From positions 7,638,963 through 7,702,962 of the forward strand of contig NC_063176.1 in the NCBI RefSeq assembly GCF_023159225.1: a stretch of DNA of 64,000 nt. Reading direction: 5' to 3'. Each line of letters starts with the position of its first letter. Position 1 is the stretch's first letter. This document shows, in pieces, positions 1 through 10,050 of this stretch. Both the position numbers and the translations under genes were made by a program. The notes under the pieces are model-generated. The model searched no databases. It saw only the letters and a list, made by a program, of their open reading frames with translations, and was not told where the DNA came from. The stretch comes from Perognathus longimembris pacificus. Its lineage: Eukaryota > Chordata > Mammalia > Rodentia > Heteromyidae.

Positions 1-430
1 AATTGGACTTATCTGGAGGAAGAAGTAAGTTTCTGATTTTTATAATTTGAGTCATTTTAAAAATTCAGACTAAAATATTTACAGAACCTAGGCTCGACTC
101 CTCCACAGAAACAGAACTACAGGTGCTGCATTCCTTCCTGTTGCCTGGCAGAGAGACAGTTCTCAGGTCCCGACATAAAAATTTTGGGGTCATAGGGCTG
201 ACAGAATCTTGAACTGATTTTGAAAAAGACTTACATTCAGAGGAGGAGGAGGAAGCAGTTATAACCACAAATATCTAAGGAACTTCTTTATTTCGAGAGT
301 CTTGAGCATCCTGGATTTACATCGCATTTGTCTTTACAGCAACATCAGAAAGAGAACATCTGATGGAGAGGAAGAGCAGAATGGTGCAGCTGAACCAGTA
401 GATACCAAACAGTGCACTCCTGGCAGCTAG
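1..430 (+). CDS. Putative last two coding exons of an unidentified gene
   Basis: Seen: bases 1-24 are open and end at a strong donor (GTAAGT at 25-30). A pyrimidine-rich acceptor (TTGTCTTTACAG) ends at 339. Joining 24 to 340 keeps one frame (split codon AA|C) and runs to a TAG at 428-430. The joined tail is about 38 residues: it begins IGLIWRKNNIRKR, continues with an acidic GEEEQNG stretch and ends TKQCTPGS. The intron would be 315 bases. A hydrophobic start, then basic residues, then a hydrophilic acidic end, resembles the cytoplasmic tail of a membrane protein, but only the last few residues of any such segment are visible, so this is inference. I do not recognise the protein. No clear AATAAA was found in the next 600 bases. 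It could be a chance ORF, but donor, acceptor and frame all agree. Confidence 0.42.
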
Positions 431-1034
431 GAGGAGGAACAGAACAGATTACCCCTCTGAATCTTCCAAACAAACCAAACCCATCACACCTCAATTTCAA
501 AGTTCTTGCCTCCAGACCTATGAATCATTCAATTTATATTATTTATATCAATCATTTTGGGGGACTTTGTTAAAGTAATGGACTGGATGGGCTTTGAAGG
601 GGCGTAAGAACTATAAAATGGGTACAGGAACTAGACTTAGTTTATTTAGAGTCATTAAGCAGGTCAAGTAATTTTGGATCTAACTTTCACATATCAGAGA
701 GAGCATGTTTCCTGTTTGTCTAAATTAGATCTAAAATGCACTTAGATATGAGAAATTATATAGGATTCTAGATACACTCAGTGAGACAAAAAGAGGAAAG
801 AAACACAAAGGCACGATCTCTACATGCCTTTTTATATTTATGTATATACTGAAATGAGCTCTAGGATACAGATAAAAGAGGTCATTCTCTTTTAAAATAT
901 AGTTTTTGATAATTCTGTCATTTTTACTTATGATGTATTCATGTATATGTCTTTGAGAGGGTAGGGGAAGGATACAGAACTTGAGGTGAAAAATTGAAAA
1001 AATTCAGCAGTGGAGCTTCCTGAACACTAATGAA
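431..1034. other. Possible 3' UTR and AT-rich sequence
   Basis: Follows the putative stop codon. If the upstream exons are real, the first part is 3' UTR. No canonical AATAAA polyadenylation signal was seen, and no repeat is recognised. Confidence 0.25.
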
Positions 1035-1195
1035 AGTGAACTATACAACCTGTGGGTAGAGATGGCAGGGGAGGATTGGGAGAGAGTGAGGACAGGGAAG
1101 ACACTATATGAAAGGAAATGTACTCAGTACCTGACTCGTAATTGTCATCCCTCTGAACACCACCTTCATAATATCTATAAAGTAAATTAAGAAAA
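1035..1195 (+). mobile_element. L1 3' UTR end, degraded
   Basis: A purine-rich GGGGAGGATTGGGAGAGAG stretch is followed by a diverged version of the terminal motif seen in clearer L1 copies here (TGTAACCCCTCTGTACATCACTTT): CATCCCTCTGAACACCACCTT at about 1147-1167, then A-rich sequence. Heavily 5' truncated. Confidence 0.5.
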
Positions 1196-1690
1196 GAAAA
1201 TCAAATAAGCTAAAGCATTTAGTGGGGAATATCTTGCCTGGAATATAACACTCAGTATATTTCACTTATTGAAGTTTCCAATCTATTATGGAGTCCCTAA
1301 TGTAAAGGTCTTTAGTAGTTTTCATATTTTATATGCATATATTCCTACATATTTTTAATCATTCCACAATTGTTTAGAATACCTGAGAGAATGGTAATGC
1401 TATGGAAATACTTGATACTGCATTGTTTAGAAAATAATGATAATTAAAAAATAGTCTTTCCACATTCAAGAAAGATACAATTATAAGAAATTTTTTTCAA
1501 TTCTTGATTGGTTGAAACTATGAATATTAGAACTTACAGATACAGATAGCCAACTGTATTCTTCTTTCTTTGACCACATTGCATGTTATTAGGATAAAAA
1601 AACAAGATAAATTTTCTTTATACCTGTGTTATCTCCACATTACATTATTCCATTGTGTGTTGTGCATGTGTGAATGTGTGCGTGTGTGTA
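1196..1690. other. AT-rich non-coding sequence
   Basis: No gene or confidently classed repeat seen. A short irregular TG-rich run at about 1655-1700 borders the next SINE. Confidence 0.5.
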
Positions 1691-1699
1691 TGTGTGTCC

Positions 1700-1915
1700 T
1701 GTGGGTTGAATTTTTGGCCTTGGTGCTGTCCCTGACCTTTTATGCTCAAGGCTAGCACTCTCCCACTTGAGCTACAGCTCTAATGACAGCTTTTTAGTGG
1801 TTAATTACCAATAAGAGTCTTATGAACTTTGCTGCATGGGCTGATTTTAAACCATGATCTCAGCTTCCTAAGTAGGTAGGATTATAGGACTTCACTCGAT
1901 GAACTTTTATATAAT
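1700..1915 (-). mobile_element. 7SL(B1)-Geo chimeric SINE
   Basis: Reverse-oriented dimer. The Geo right monomer comes first on the + strand (GCTCAAGGCTAGCACTCTC, CCACTTGAGCTACAGCTC), then a link (GGTTAATTACCAATAAGAGTC), then a 7SL/B1-like left monomer (AACCATGATCTCAGCTTCCT, AAGTAGGTAGGATTATAGG). Moderately diverged; no target-site duplication picked out. Confidence 0.75.
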
Positions 1916-3160
1916 TAGTTAATATCACTAGCATGTATATTTCTTATCTAATTCAGCCAAGATTTAGTGTGTTTCTTATAGAAACAATGTGAAAACTGAT
2001 CAGGAAGTGTAACTGAACCACAAAATGATATAAAGGAGGTCCAGTAGAGGAAGGGAATATAATTTGAAGTCAAGAGGGAAAAATGAAGACTTCACAGACC
2101 AGAGGAGGAAAGAAATGGAATTTAGAAGTTGATTTCATCATACAGGAAAGAGAAGAGGAGCCATTTCTGATGTTAAAATAGCTTCAGATGTTTGGCTGTC
2201 ACATAGGAATGAGGACACCAAGTCAAAAGGAACCTGGCAAGGCAAAGTTTAAGTCTGCAAAAGAGTGTGCCATCAATCAAACATCTGGCAGATAAGCACA
2301 TAGAGTATGCAGGCTTCTCCTTTTGTATCCCTAACCCAGAAAGATTAGGGATCTGTTCTATTCTGCTTGTACCAACTGAGCTCAGGTTCACAAGCTACAA
2401 AAGTATATGCCTTATTTAACAAGGTAAGTAAAATCTAAGGGACTTCTTACAGGATGTCTAATTAAAATACGGCAGGAAAAGAATATATAGCTAAAATGGA
2501 ATCAACAAGGAGGGTCAAGGCACTTGGTGAAAGTAAACACTTTACAGAAAAAATAATTGTCACAAGGATGACAGAAAGAAAGCAATCTACTTTGATAGAA
2601 AAAGACACTTTTCTTACACTGATCCATGGAGCTAAAGGACCTAGAAAGCAAATAAAAGCATAGAATGTTAATATTTGCTTAAAATATTTATGAAGTTTAA
2701 AATTTCCACCAGTAAATATAACCAATTAGGAAGAAATGGCCCAGATAGATAGAGTCAGGGTTACAGCTAGAAGCTATAAGAGAACAGAGAGAAAAACACA
2801 ATGTCAGTTCACTTTGAGTACTAACAATATCCAGCACGTAATAAGAACTTATGTCAGTCTATATTTTCTCTATACACACACATTCTTAATACTTATGGGT
2901 AACAATACCAGTTAAATGTATTGTTTTATTTGTATTTTACTTTTTAGAGAGTGGTTCTCTGGTGTTACATATAGACAAGGTAGGAGGATTTAGCAACCAG
3001 GAATCCTCATATAAGAATACTGTTTTGTTTCTCAAGGTGAAGTTCTATTGATATATTTTCTGGAAAGTGTTTCTCAATGCTCTCACCAGAGGTCATCTTC
3101 TCTGTTGTAAGTTCAATTAATACATGTGTATATAAATCATATGATTCTTAATGCTCCACC
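1916..3160. other. AT-rich non-coding sequence
   Basis: No gene, RNA gene or recognised repeat seen. Short ORFs on the minus strand (2173-2391 and 2462-2725) show no recognisable domain and are treated as chance frames. Confidence 0.5.
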
Positions 3161-3164
3161 TGCT

Positions 3165-3396
3165 TTTGCCGGTCTTGGGGCTTAAAATTAAGGTCTGGAC
3201 ACTATCCCTGGGCATTTTTGCTCAAGGCTGTTTCTACTACTCGAGATACAGCTCCATTTCCAGTGTTTTGATGATTAATTGGAGATCAGAGTCGCACAGA
3301 CTTTTCCACTTGCGCTGGCTTTGAACCATGACCCTGAGATCTGGGGCTTGTGGGTTACTAGGATTACAGGACGTTGAGACATTTGCCCCCAGCTTT
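3165..3396 (-). mobile_element. 7SL(B1)-Geo chimeric SINE
   Basis: Same order as the copy at 1.7 kb: Geo monomer (CACTATCCCTGGGCATTTTT, GCTCAAGGCTG), link (GATTAATTGGAGATCAGAGTC), then 7SL-like monomer (GCTGGCTTTGAACCATGACC, GTTACTAGGATTACAGG). Ends CCCCCAGCTTT next to an L1 3' end. Confidence 0.78.
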
Positions 3397-3399
3397 AGT

Positions 3400-3665
3400 A
3401 AAACCTTTTATTTAATTGATCATTTGTATTTTTATTATTACCTTTAAGTAGTTGTACAAAGATTTACCATGTAACAAAGCAGTTTATGAGTTCAAGTCTT
3501 TATCAATGTCACCCATTCAACATTCTCACCCATCCCTCCCCTCCCCACCCCTTCTCTCACCCTTCTTAATTTTGTAGAATATACATTGGATTCTTGTCTG
3601 CTTCCTCTCATCTTCATTCATCTACCCTTTTCTGCTTGACCCCACTCCACAGTCCCGGTCCAGTT
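3400..3665 (-). mobile_element. L1 3' end, older subfamily
   Basis: Shares AAGTAGTTGTACAAAGATTT, TTTATCAATGTCACCCATTC and a pyrimidine-rich block with copies at 27.2 and 41.1 kb. In the 41 kb copy the family runs into recognisable minus-strand L1 ORF2-end sequence, so all three are read as antisense L1 3' ends. Confidence 0.5.
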
Positions 3666-4228
3666 ATCCTTAGCTATTCCTCTTTACATCTGATAAAAAC
3701 CCCACAAGATCTGTTTGTGAACAGTATTCTGAAATAAGAGCTACAGAGAGTATATCTGATAAATAAATGATTAGGAGGAAAGAAAATAAAGGAAGATGAC
3801 AACAATATATCTTTTGAAAACTGGACTCTAACCAAAGCTGAGTGCTTTGAGTGATTTTCTAAATAAGTGGGAAAAGGTGGAAAAGCAGCTGTAATCCATA
3901 CATGATCCTCTGGAGGGTTGGGAACAGGTAGCATTGTATTTGGGAAATGATGCTGGATGGCCACTGTAGGCAGGGAGGATAAAAATACAGTAATCATGGT
4001 TTCGAGTGAGGATAGGCCAGGTAGGAGTGGGGGCAGTGAATCAGAAAGGAGAGGGAACAATGGAATTCATATTACTTTTCAAAAGCCATGAAGGACTCGG
4101 GGGCGGACTGTGATGAGAGCAGACGGAGTGAAGTGGTATTAGACATAATGGACTGAACAACTTGCCTGGGGTGGTGGGGGAGCTGTTTGACTATTCAAAG
4201 AATGCTTAGGTGGGGATGTGATGCGCAG
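3666..4228. other. Unassigned non-coding sequence
   Basis: A minus-strand ORF of 128 codons (3674-4060) overlaps the L1 3' end boundary. It has no recognisable domain and no splice-like context, so it is not called a gene. Confidence 0.4.
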
Positions 4229-4232
4229 TCAG

Positions 4233-5770
4233 CAAGGGTGTCTTGTTTCATTGCACTTCACTTTATTACATTTCACAGATACTACTGTGCTTTTTTATGA
4301 ATTGAAGGCTTGTGGTAACTCTGAAATAAACCTATCTGAATCATTTTTTTTCCTAGCAACAGATGTTCATATTCTAGCTGTGATAGCATCAATATTTAAA
4401 ATGTGTTCATTATTATGGTGATCTGTACTCAGTAATCTTTAATGCTACAATCAAATTTATTTGTCCACACAGTGAACTGGGCTGACGCAACTTGATCAAT
4501 AAATGTGTGCATCCTGATAGGTCCACCATCTGGTCATTGTCCCACCTCTTTCACTCAGGCTGCTTTATTTCCTGAAACGTAACTATTGAAATTGGATCAA
4601 TAAATGATCCTGTATTGCCTTCTAAACTTTCAAATGCAAGGAAACATCACATGTGTCTCACTTTAAGCTTTGTGTTAAATATAGAGAGGCTAAAAGCTAG
4701 GCCTCCTGTGTGTAAAAGCCATGCTGGAAGGCAAAGGAAAGATTATTGTGGTAAATTAAAAACAGACTCTAAGTAATACAGATATGAGAAGAAATTAAAC
4801 GACTTTTGTGACAATATGGAAAAACTTATCATTGGCACAAGTAGAAAAATCAAGCAATGTACCTTTAATCTAAAGCCTAATCTCAAGGCTAGGCTCTAAG
4901 TCTTCAGATCTCTGAAGTATGAGTAAGGTGAGGGAACTGGGAAAGAAATTGTTGAAGCTAGCAGAGGTTGGTCTGATAAGCTTTAAGGAAAGCAGCTTTT
5001 CTCTCTCATCTAAGTAGCTAGCACCCATGTAGAGGCTGTAGCAAGTTATCCAGCAGGTCTATTTAAGATCACTGATATTGGTAGCTTTGATACATAACAG
5101 ATTTGCACTGAACAGAGCATCTTCTCTGCAAGGAAAATGCCATATGGGATGTTCATAGTTAAGAGTTCAGAGCTTCCATGAATAGTCTGACTAATAAAGC
5201 TAATGACTAAGTTGAAGCCAACATTGATTTATCATTCTGAAAATCCTAAGGCTGTTAAGAATTGTAGCCATTCTATTCTGCCTAGTGTAGAGGAGAATTA
5301 CTCCCATAGGAATGAAGGGAGATTCCCCCACCCCCAACCCCAACTAGAGCAGCAAAGCCTCAGTGATAATGCAACATGGCTGACTGAAATTTTTAAGATA
5401 ATCATTTGAGAAACATTGCTCAGGAAAAAAAATCTTTCATGATGCTCCTGTTAATTCATAATGGACCTGACCACTCAAGAGCTCTTAGGAAAATGTCTGA
5501 GAGTCATGTTTTCATTCCTATTAATACTACATCCTTTCTGCAGTCATAGGACAAGGAGAGGTTTCTGATTTTCAAGTTTATTAAGAGTCTTTTTTCACTA
5601 AGGAATAGCTCTATGGTAGTGTTGCCTGAGAGACTAGTATAATACACTGAACCATAGCTCCAGCTCAAAATAAACAAAGTTAAAGAAGTTGAGCATTTTA
5701 AGAAATACTGGACTGTTTAGATAATTGAAGAAATCACTGAAAAAGTTTGATAATCATGAGACTTATAAGC
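4233..5770 (+). mobile_element. Tigger1-like (TcMar-Tigger) DNA transposon relic
   Basis: Starts with a decayed terminal repeat (CAAGGGTGTCTTGTTTCATT, then GCACTTCACTTTATTACA) typical of Tigger elements. The order then follows Tigger1 as I know it: ATGAATTGAAGGCTTGTGG, GTTCATTATTATGGTGATCT, AAGCTAGGCCTCCTGTG, GAAGCTAGCAGAGGTTGGT, GCAAGTTATCCAGCAG. A transposase fragment is readable in one frame at 5203-5409: LKPTLIYHSENPKAVKN (catalytic DDE region of the pogo/CENP-B-like family). Many stops and frameshifts; the element is dead. The 3' terminal repeat was not located and the right limit is approximate. These elements moved in early mammals, so this copy predates the rodent lineage. Confidence 0.82.
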
Positions 5771-6069
5771 TATGGTCAGATTAAAAATAAGACTTAAACC
5801 GACACAAATAAGTCAGATACCAAAGGTCTTCTCTGTGAATTTGGAGGTACTTCCTTAACTCAGATAAATCTAGCCTTACTAATCTCTTGTTTCTTACAGA
5901 AAAAAAAGAAACAATCAAAGTACGCATTCCTTCTGGTTGGATCCCAATAAAAATTTCAACTACATGTCATTTATAATAGAAATGTATGAAGTGATCTTGG
6001 AGTACTGACACATACTTGATTAAAGAAAAAAAAGCCTTTTGAAATATAAAGCAAAAATCTGACTGTCAG
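5771..6069. other. AT-rich sequence, perhaps transposon remnant
   Basis: Lies between the Tigger-like relic and an IDL-Geo SINE. No feature can be assigned. Confidence 0.35.
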
Positions 6070-6084
6070 AAGAAGTTAATTTCT

Positions 6085-6286
6085 TTTTTTTTTTGGCCAG
6101 TCCTGGGCCTTGGACTCAGGGCCTGAGCACTGTCCCTGGCTTCTTCCCGCTCAAGGCTAGCACTCTGCCACTTGAGCCACAGCGCCGCTTCTGGCCGTTT
6201 TCTGTATATGTGGTGCTGGGGAATCGAACCTAGGGCCTCGTGTATCCGAGGCAGGCACTCTTGCCACTAGGCTATATCCCCAGCCC
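6085..6286 (-). mobile_element. IDL-Geo dimeric SINE with target-site duplication
   Basis: Complete minus-strand copy: poly-T (the A tail) at about 6084-6094, Geo monomer, then the tRNA-Ala/ID-like monomer with box B complement (GGAATCGAACC) and box A complement (CCACTAGGCTATATCCCCA). A 15-base direct repeat, AAGAAGTTAATTTCT, flanks it at 6070-6084 and 6287-6301 without mismatch, as expected for L1-driven insertion. Low divergence suggests a fairly recent insertion. Confidence 0.93.
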
Positions 6287-6391
6287 AAGAAGTTAATTTC
6301 TGACACAAACCCAATAGATATTACTTAGTGAGGGTTGAGAAAATGCATAAAATATATAATCCAAACTGAATAATTTTTAGTTCTGGAGGTC

Positions 6392-6700
6392 CTTGGTTAG
6401 CGTTGAACCAAGGACCTCATGCTTGCTCGGCAGGCAATATAACCCTCAAATCATATCCCAATTATATTCATTTTTTTGCTTTAATAATCTGGGTGGATAT
6501 GCCCAGCCTACTTTGGACCATGATTTTCCAGTTTTATGCTTCTTATGTAGCTGGGATGACAGATATAAGCTACTCTTCCCAGCTGGCAGGTCAAAGGTAT
6601 TGGAATTGTTCAATTTTTCCCAAGGTGTCCTTGACCCTTTGCTACTCCCAATTTCTGCCTCAGCATCCCTGCCCAAATATATAACATTATGGATAATGCT
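6392..6700 (-). mobile_element. Trimeric 7SL/7SL/tRNA-type SINE, ancient
   Basis: Reverse orientation: an ID/tRNA-like block (GAACCAAGGACCTCATGCTT, GCTCGGCAGGCAATATAACC), then a 7SL/B1-like block (TATGTAGCTGGGATGACAG), then a weaker second 7SL-like block (CAATTTCTGCCTCAGCATCC). ORFs at 6393-6722, 6403-6684 and 6446-6676 are frames through this repeat. Confidence 0.55.
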
Positions 6701-7506
6701 GCAAAATATTTTACAGCATTAAAATTCATAGGCAAATTTATTAAGTCTAAGATCAAACGGTAAGGATGTACATTTTCATCCCCAAACACTTTCACTTCCA
6801 TCTGAGGCTAATGACCAGGTGAACTGAATTGTTCTCAGTGAGAATTCCCTTCCCACTCTTTCCGGATGCTCCTAATGCCATATGTAATCCATTTACCATC
6901 TGTTTTCAGCTTTTCTATCCATACCATGTGTAAAACCTTTAAGTCTTTTCCTACTCTTTAAACAATTTTATAGAAGACTTCAATACATTTCCAGGTTTGA
7001 GTCAAAGAAGAATTGTTTTCAAGCAGCTTACTTGTGCCTTCTTGCTCCGCTCTGGCTCATTCCCACATGTAGTTTTATAGTAAATAATGGGCTGCTACTG
7101 ATCAAAGTCAATTTTAGGCAAGTCAGATGGAATCAGCTTGTAATGACTGTTTAGGGGTCTGTTGTCTTTCTGTCTCAGGGTTACACATTCTGTCTCTATC
7201 AGTGTCTAATAACATGTCAGGAACAGGTTTTTTTTTTCCATGCTATATAATTGTTTTATATAGGGTGTTATAGTCTTGTTTCAGAATCCAGTAGACCTTC
7301 AGTGTGATTTTCCCATTATAGTTCTAAAAACATAACATTGTGCCACTAAGCACAACGAGCACCATCTGATCATCTACGAGATGGTGTGGCTCAAGACATG
7401 AGACTGCTTTTACAACAGCTGGAATACACTGTAGTCTTCTCTGTGCCTCTTACACACGCCCAGTTCAAAGCATTTCAAGTAGGCTAATCCATGGGCTAAC
7501 TGCATA

Positions 7507-7513
<7 letters not shown>
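6701..7513. other. Non-coding sequence
   Basis: No gene or recognised repeat seen. Confidence 0.45.

Positions 7514-7553
<40 letters not shown>
7514..7553. repeat. (CA)20 microsatellite
   Basis: Forty bases of uninterrupted CA, preceded by a short TCTC run. Confidence 0.97.
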
Positions 7554-7554
<1 letters not shown>

Positions 7555-9500
7555 TCTTGGCCCCGTGTGTCCAGGTTCCTGAGACTTTCTAACTAGGATA
7601 TTGACCGTCATCTAATAGAACTCTCTGGAACTTTGGAATTTTAACAATGAATTGGAATTTTATCATTGGCCTTCAGGTCGATTAAGGCTCTCTTAGGGCC
7701 ACCAGACAGGTTCTCTGGCTCTCACACTGAACCTATTGGCCACTGTGAATCAGTCCCAGACCCTTGTTCCATTGAAGCTTCCCTCTGGGTACACCTGGGA
7801 TGATGAAAGTTTTCAGAGGAGTGACATGAGGATGGAAATGGACATTCAAGAATTTTATACCATGCAACACGATTGTGAAAGAGAACATGAAGTGAGTCCT
7901 TCAAAGGAACCTGGTAGAAATGTCAGATTGCGTTGCTTTTCTGACATATTTAAGTGAGAGTAGAAAAGGAAAAACATATTGAGTGGCTGAACCTTAGATT
8001 TCAGTATAATTTGAAGAAAGTTCAGTAAGGCCCAAAGGGCCAGACATTACTTACTGGGTTGCCATGCCATTATTGGCTGACAGCACTCACTAGACACTTG
8101 GCCAAGCAACAAACCCACTAATGGATGCGAGAATAGAGCAACTAGAGGCTATGTGTCAATTACACTGGCAAAATTAAAGATTTTCAAAATAGGAGCATTT
8201 TCAAGGCCAGCAAGCCAACAGATGGCATCTGTCTATACAGATCATGCATTCTCCACATAAAATATCTATAGGTCAATTGCACTTATAAATGTTTCTTTAT
8301 CAAAGTATAAGCTGTTCACTCATGTTATGCCACAATAATGGAAAAATAGACAATTTCTGGAAATTATGTATGTGTTCTTTTACTTTGAATTGCCATTGTC
8401 AATACTCAATACTTTTTTTTAACTATAGGAAAGTAATTACTTGTCTATTAATGTTCCAGGACTAGTAATTTCTATTTTTATGTCTTATGTATAATTTTGT
8501 GGTTAGCTCCAAATTTATTTCATTGTTTTAAATTAAAAAGTTCTTGGTAAAATGAAAAATATATGGATAACTCTTAAATGTATCTATCATCTTATCGATG
8601 TGTCATCTATATTTAGTATTACACTATCAAATATAATGTTATAATTTCAAAGGAAAGATTAACAAGAATGTTAACCTAATTAATAAAAAATTTTCTAGTA
8701 ACTACTTTCACAAATAGCAGTGGTAAGTAGTGACTTATAAATTTCTAAATAAATAATATTTATTTGTGTAAAATAAATCAAATATTAAAAATAAAGTAAG
8801 TTATATAATTGCAGATGATACAATGATACAACTCAACAGAAGGAAATGAGTTAATAGCATTACTAGTAAATAGTAAGAACATTTAATAGTGTAGTCGTAT
8901 TCAGTGTTTATATGAAAAGATTTGCCTTTGCATACAATAAAAGTATCTGATGAGAAAACCATATGAAAGAAATCATCCCACAAGTGGGCATATAGCCTGC
9001 TGTTAAGATTTGATAAATATATACATCACTTCTGTTAAAGTAAGCAGTTAACAGGTTATTCTTCTGCCACTGTCTTGTATTTTTTTTTTTAGTTTTAAGT
9101 TCTTATTTTTTTCTAAGACAGGGAGACAGGGACAAAGGACTGGTTATATGATGCTTTTCCTTGTTAACTGATGCACTACCAACTGACCCATACCTTCAAG
9201 ACTTTTAAATTCTTACAGAAAATAAAATTAAAATTAAAAATTACCATATTTAGTATACCATAGCCTTACAGCTTGCCTAAGAGATTATTAATATAATTCC
9301 CAGTGACAAAACTGACACCCCCCCCTCGGTTCCATTTATTTAATTATAAGGCCTGTCAAATGGCGCTAACTACTGATGTCTAAAGGAGTTGTTTTCAGCT
9401 GAAGCTTATTGAGTCTTTTATCCTTAAATTCTATTCATCCGTTTAGTTACCATTCAACAAATGTTTGTTCGAATTCCAACTTTATTCTAAGCCCAGTTTT
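7554..9500. other. AT-rich non-coding sequence
   Basis: No confident gene. A plus-strand ORF at 7736-7957 (73 codons) has no recognisable domain. Around 9090-9190 there is a faint antisense tRNA-like SINE resemblance (GATGCACTACCAACTGACCC), too weak to class. Confidence 0.4.
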
Positions 9501-9530
9501 GGGGGGGGGAGGGGGGAAGGGAGGGGGAAG
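9501..9530 (+). repeat. G-rich tract with four G-runs
   Basis: Runs of nine, six, three and five G separated by one or two A. This fits a G-quadruplex-capable motif. It lies immediately beyond an AATAAA-like motif read on the minus strand. Confidence 0.8.
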
Positions 9531-9534
9531 AAAT

Positions 9535-10050
9535 CCATTTTTATTATTATAATTTGACAGGCTTCAAACTCTTGTGACAGGATTATCATCACTCAGAAAC
9601 CCAGCTAGTAAAGTTGTAGGTGACCAGTAACTTTGTCAATCAGGTCTGCGGTCCTGGCCCAATTCCTAGGACAGTTCGAGAGCCTGGTTCAACCTGAGCA
9701 TGCCCAGCCTCTTGGATTAAATTTTACAGTCAACCCCGCGGGGTAAGCAATTCAGTCAGGGTTTCTTCATCAGGAGCTTTGACCACCGCTTGGGGCTGGC
9801 CACAGTATTCCCACTGAAGCAGAAGAAGCATTGTGTGCTCCCCGCTCCCTCCCAAGATGCTTGCGTCAGTTAGGGTCCCTGGCATCTGGCTCGCTTGTTG
9901 GGCAGAGTGGGCAAGGACAAGGGTGGGTGTGGGGCTGGGGCTGGGGGGCATCCCAAAGCCCATGCTGAGACCCCAGTCCACACACATGCCACCTGCAACT
10001 CCAGTGGTCCCTCACTTTGGGGGCCAGTTTTGGTTATTGTTGTTGTTCTT
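9535..10050 (-). pseudogene. Possible processed pseudogene in a GC-rich island
   Basis: Notably GC-richer than its surroundings. On the minus strand an open frame from 9987 to 9730 (85 codons) has a Pro/Ser/Thr-rich part, then LLLLQWEYCGQPQAVVKAP and DEETLTELLTPRG before a stop. About 180 bases downstream on that strand is an AATAAAAA motif (near 9540), the layout of an mRNA 3' end. A second frame over the same bases is also Pro-rich (9870-10157), which would fit a frameshift. I do not recognise the parent protein. No poly-A tail or target-site duplication was found, so the retrocopy reading is tentative; a diverged LTR or unique sequence remains possible. Confidence 0.28.

Noticed and set aside
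65..268. Minus-strand 67-codon Ser-rich ORF
   Set aside because: It lies inside the proposed intron, has no recognisable domain, and is a length expected by chance.
3674..4060. 128-codon minus-strand ORF
   Set aside because: Overlaps the edge of an antisense L1 3' end and has no recognisable domain.
6393..6801. Four overlapping ORFs on both strands
   Set aside because: Most of the interval is a diverged trimeric SINE, and open frames on both strands are not a sign of coding here.
7736..7957. 73-codon ORF considered as a possible exon
   Set aside because: No recognisable domain, no convincing splice pair, no homolog I can name.
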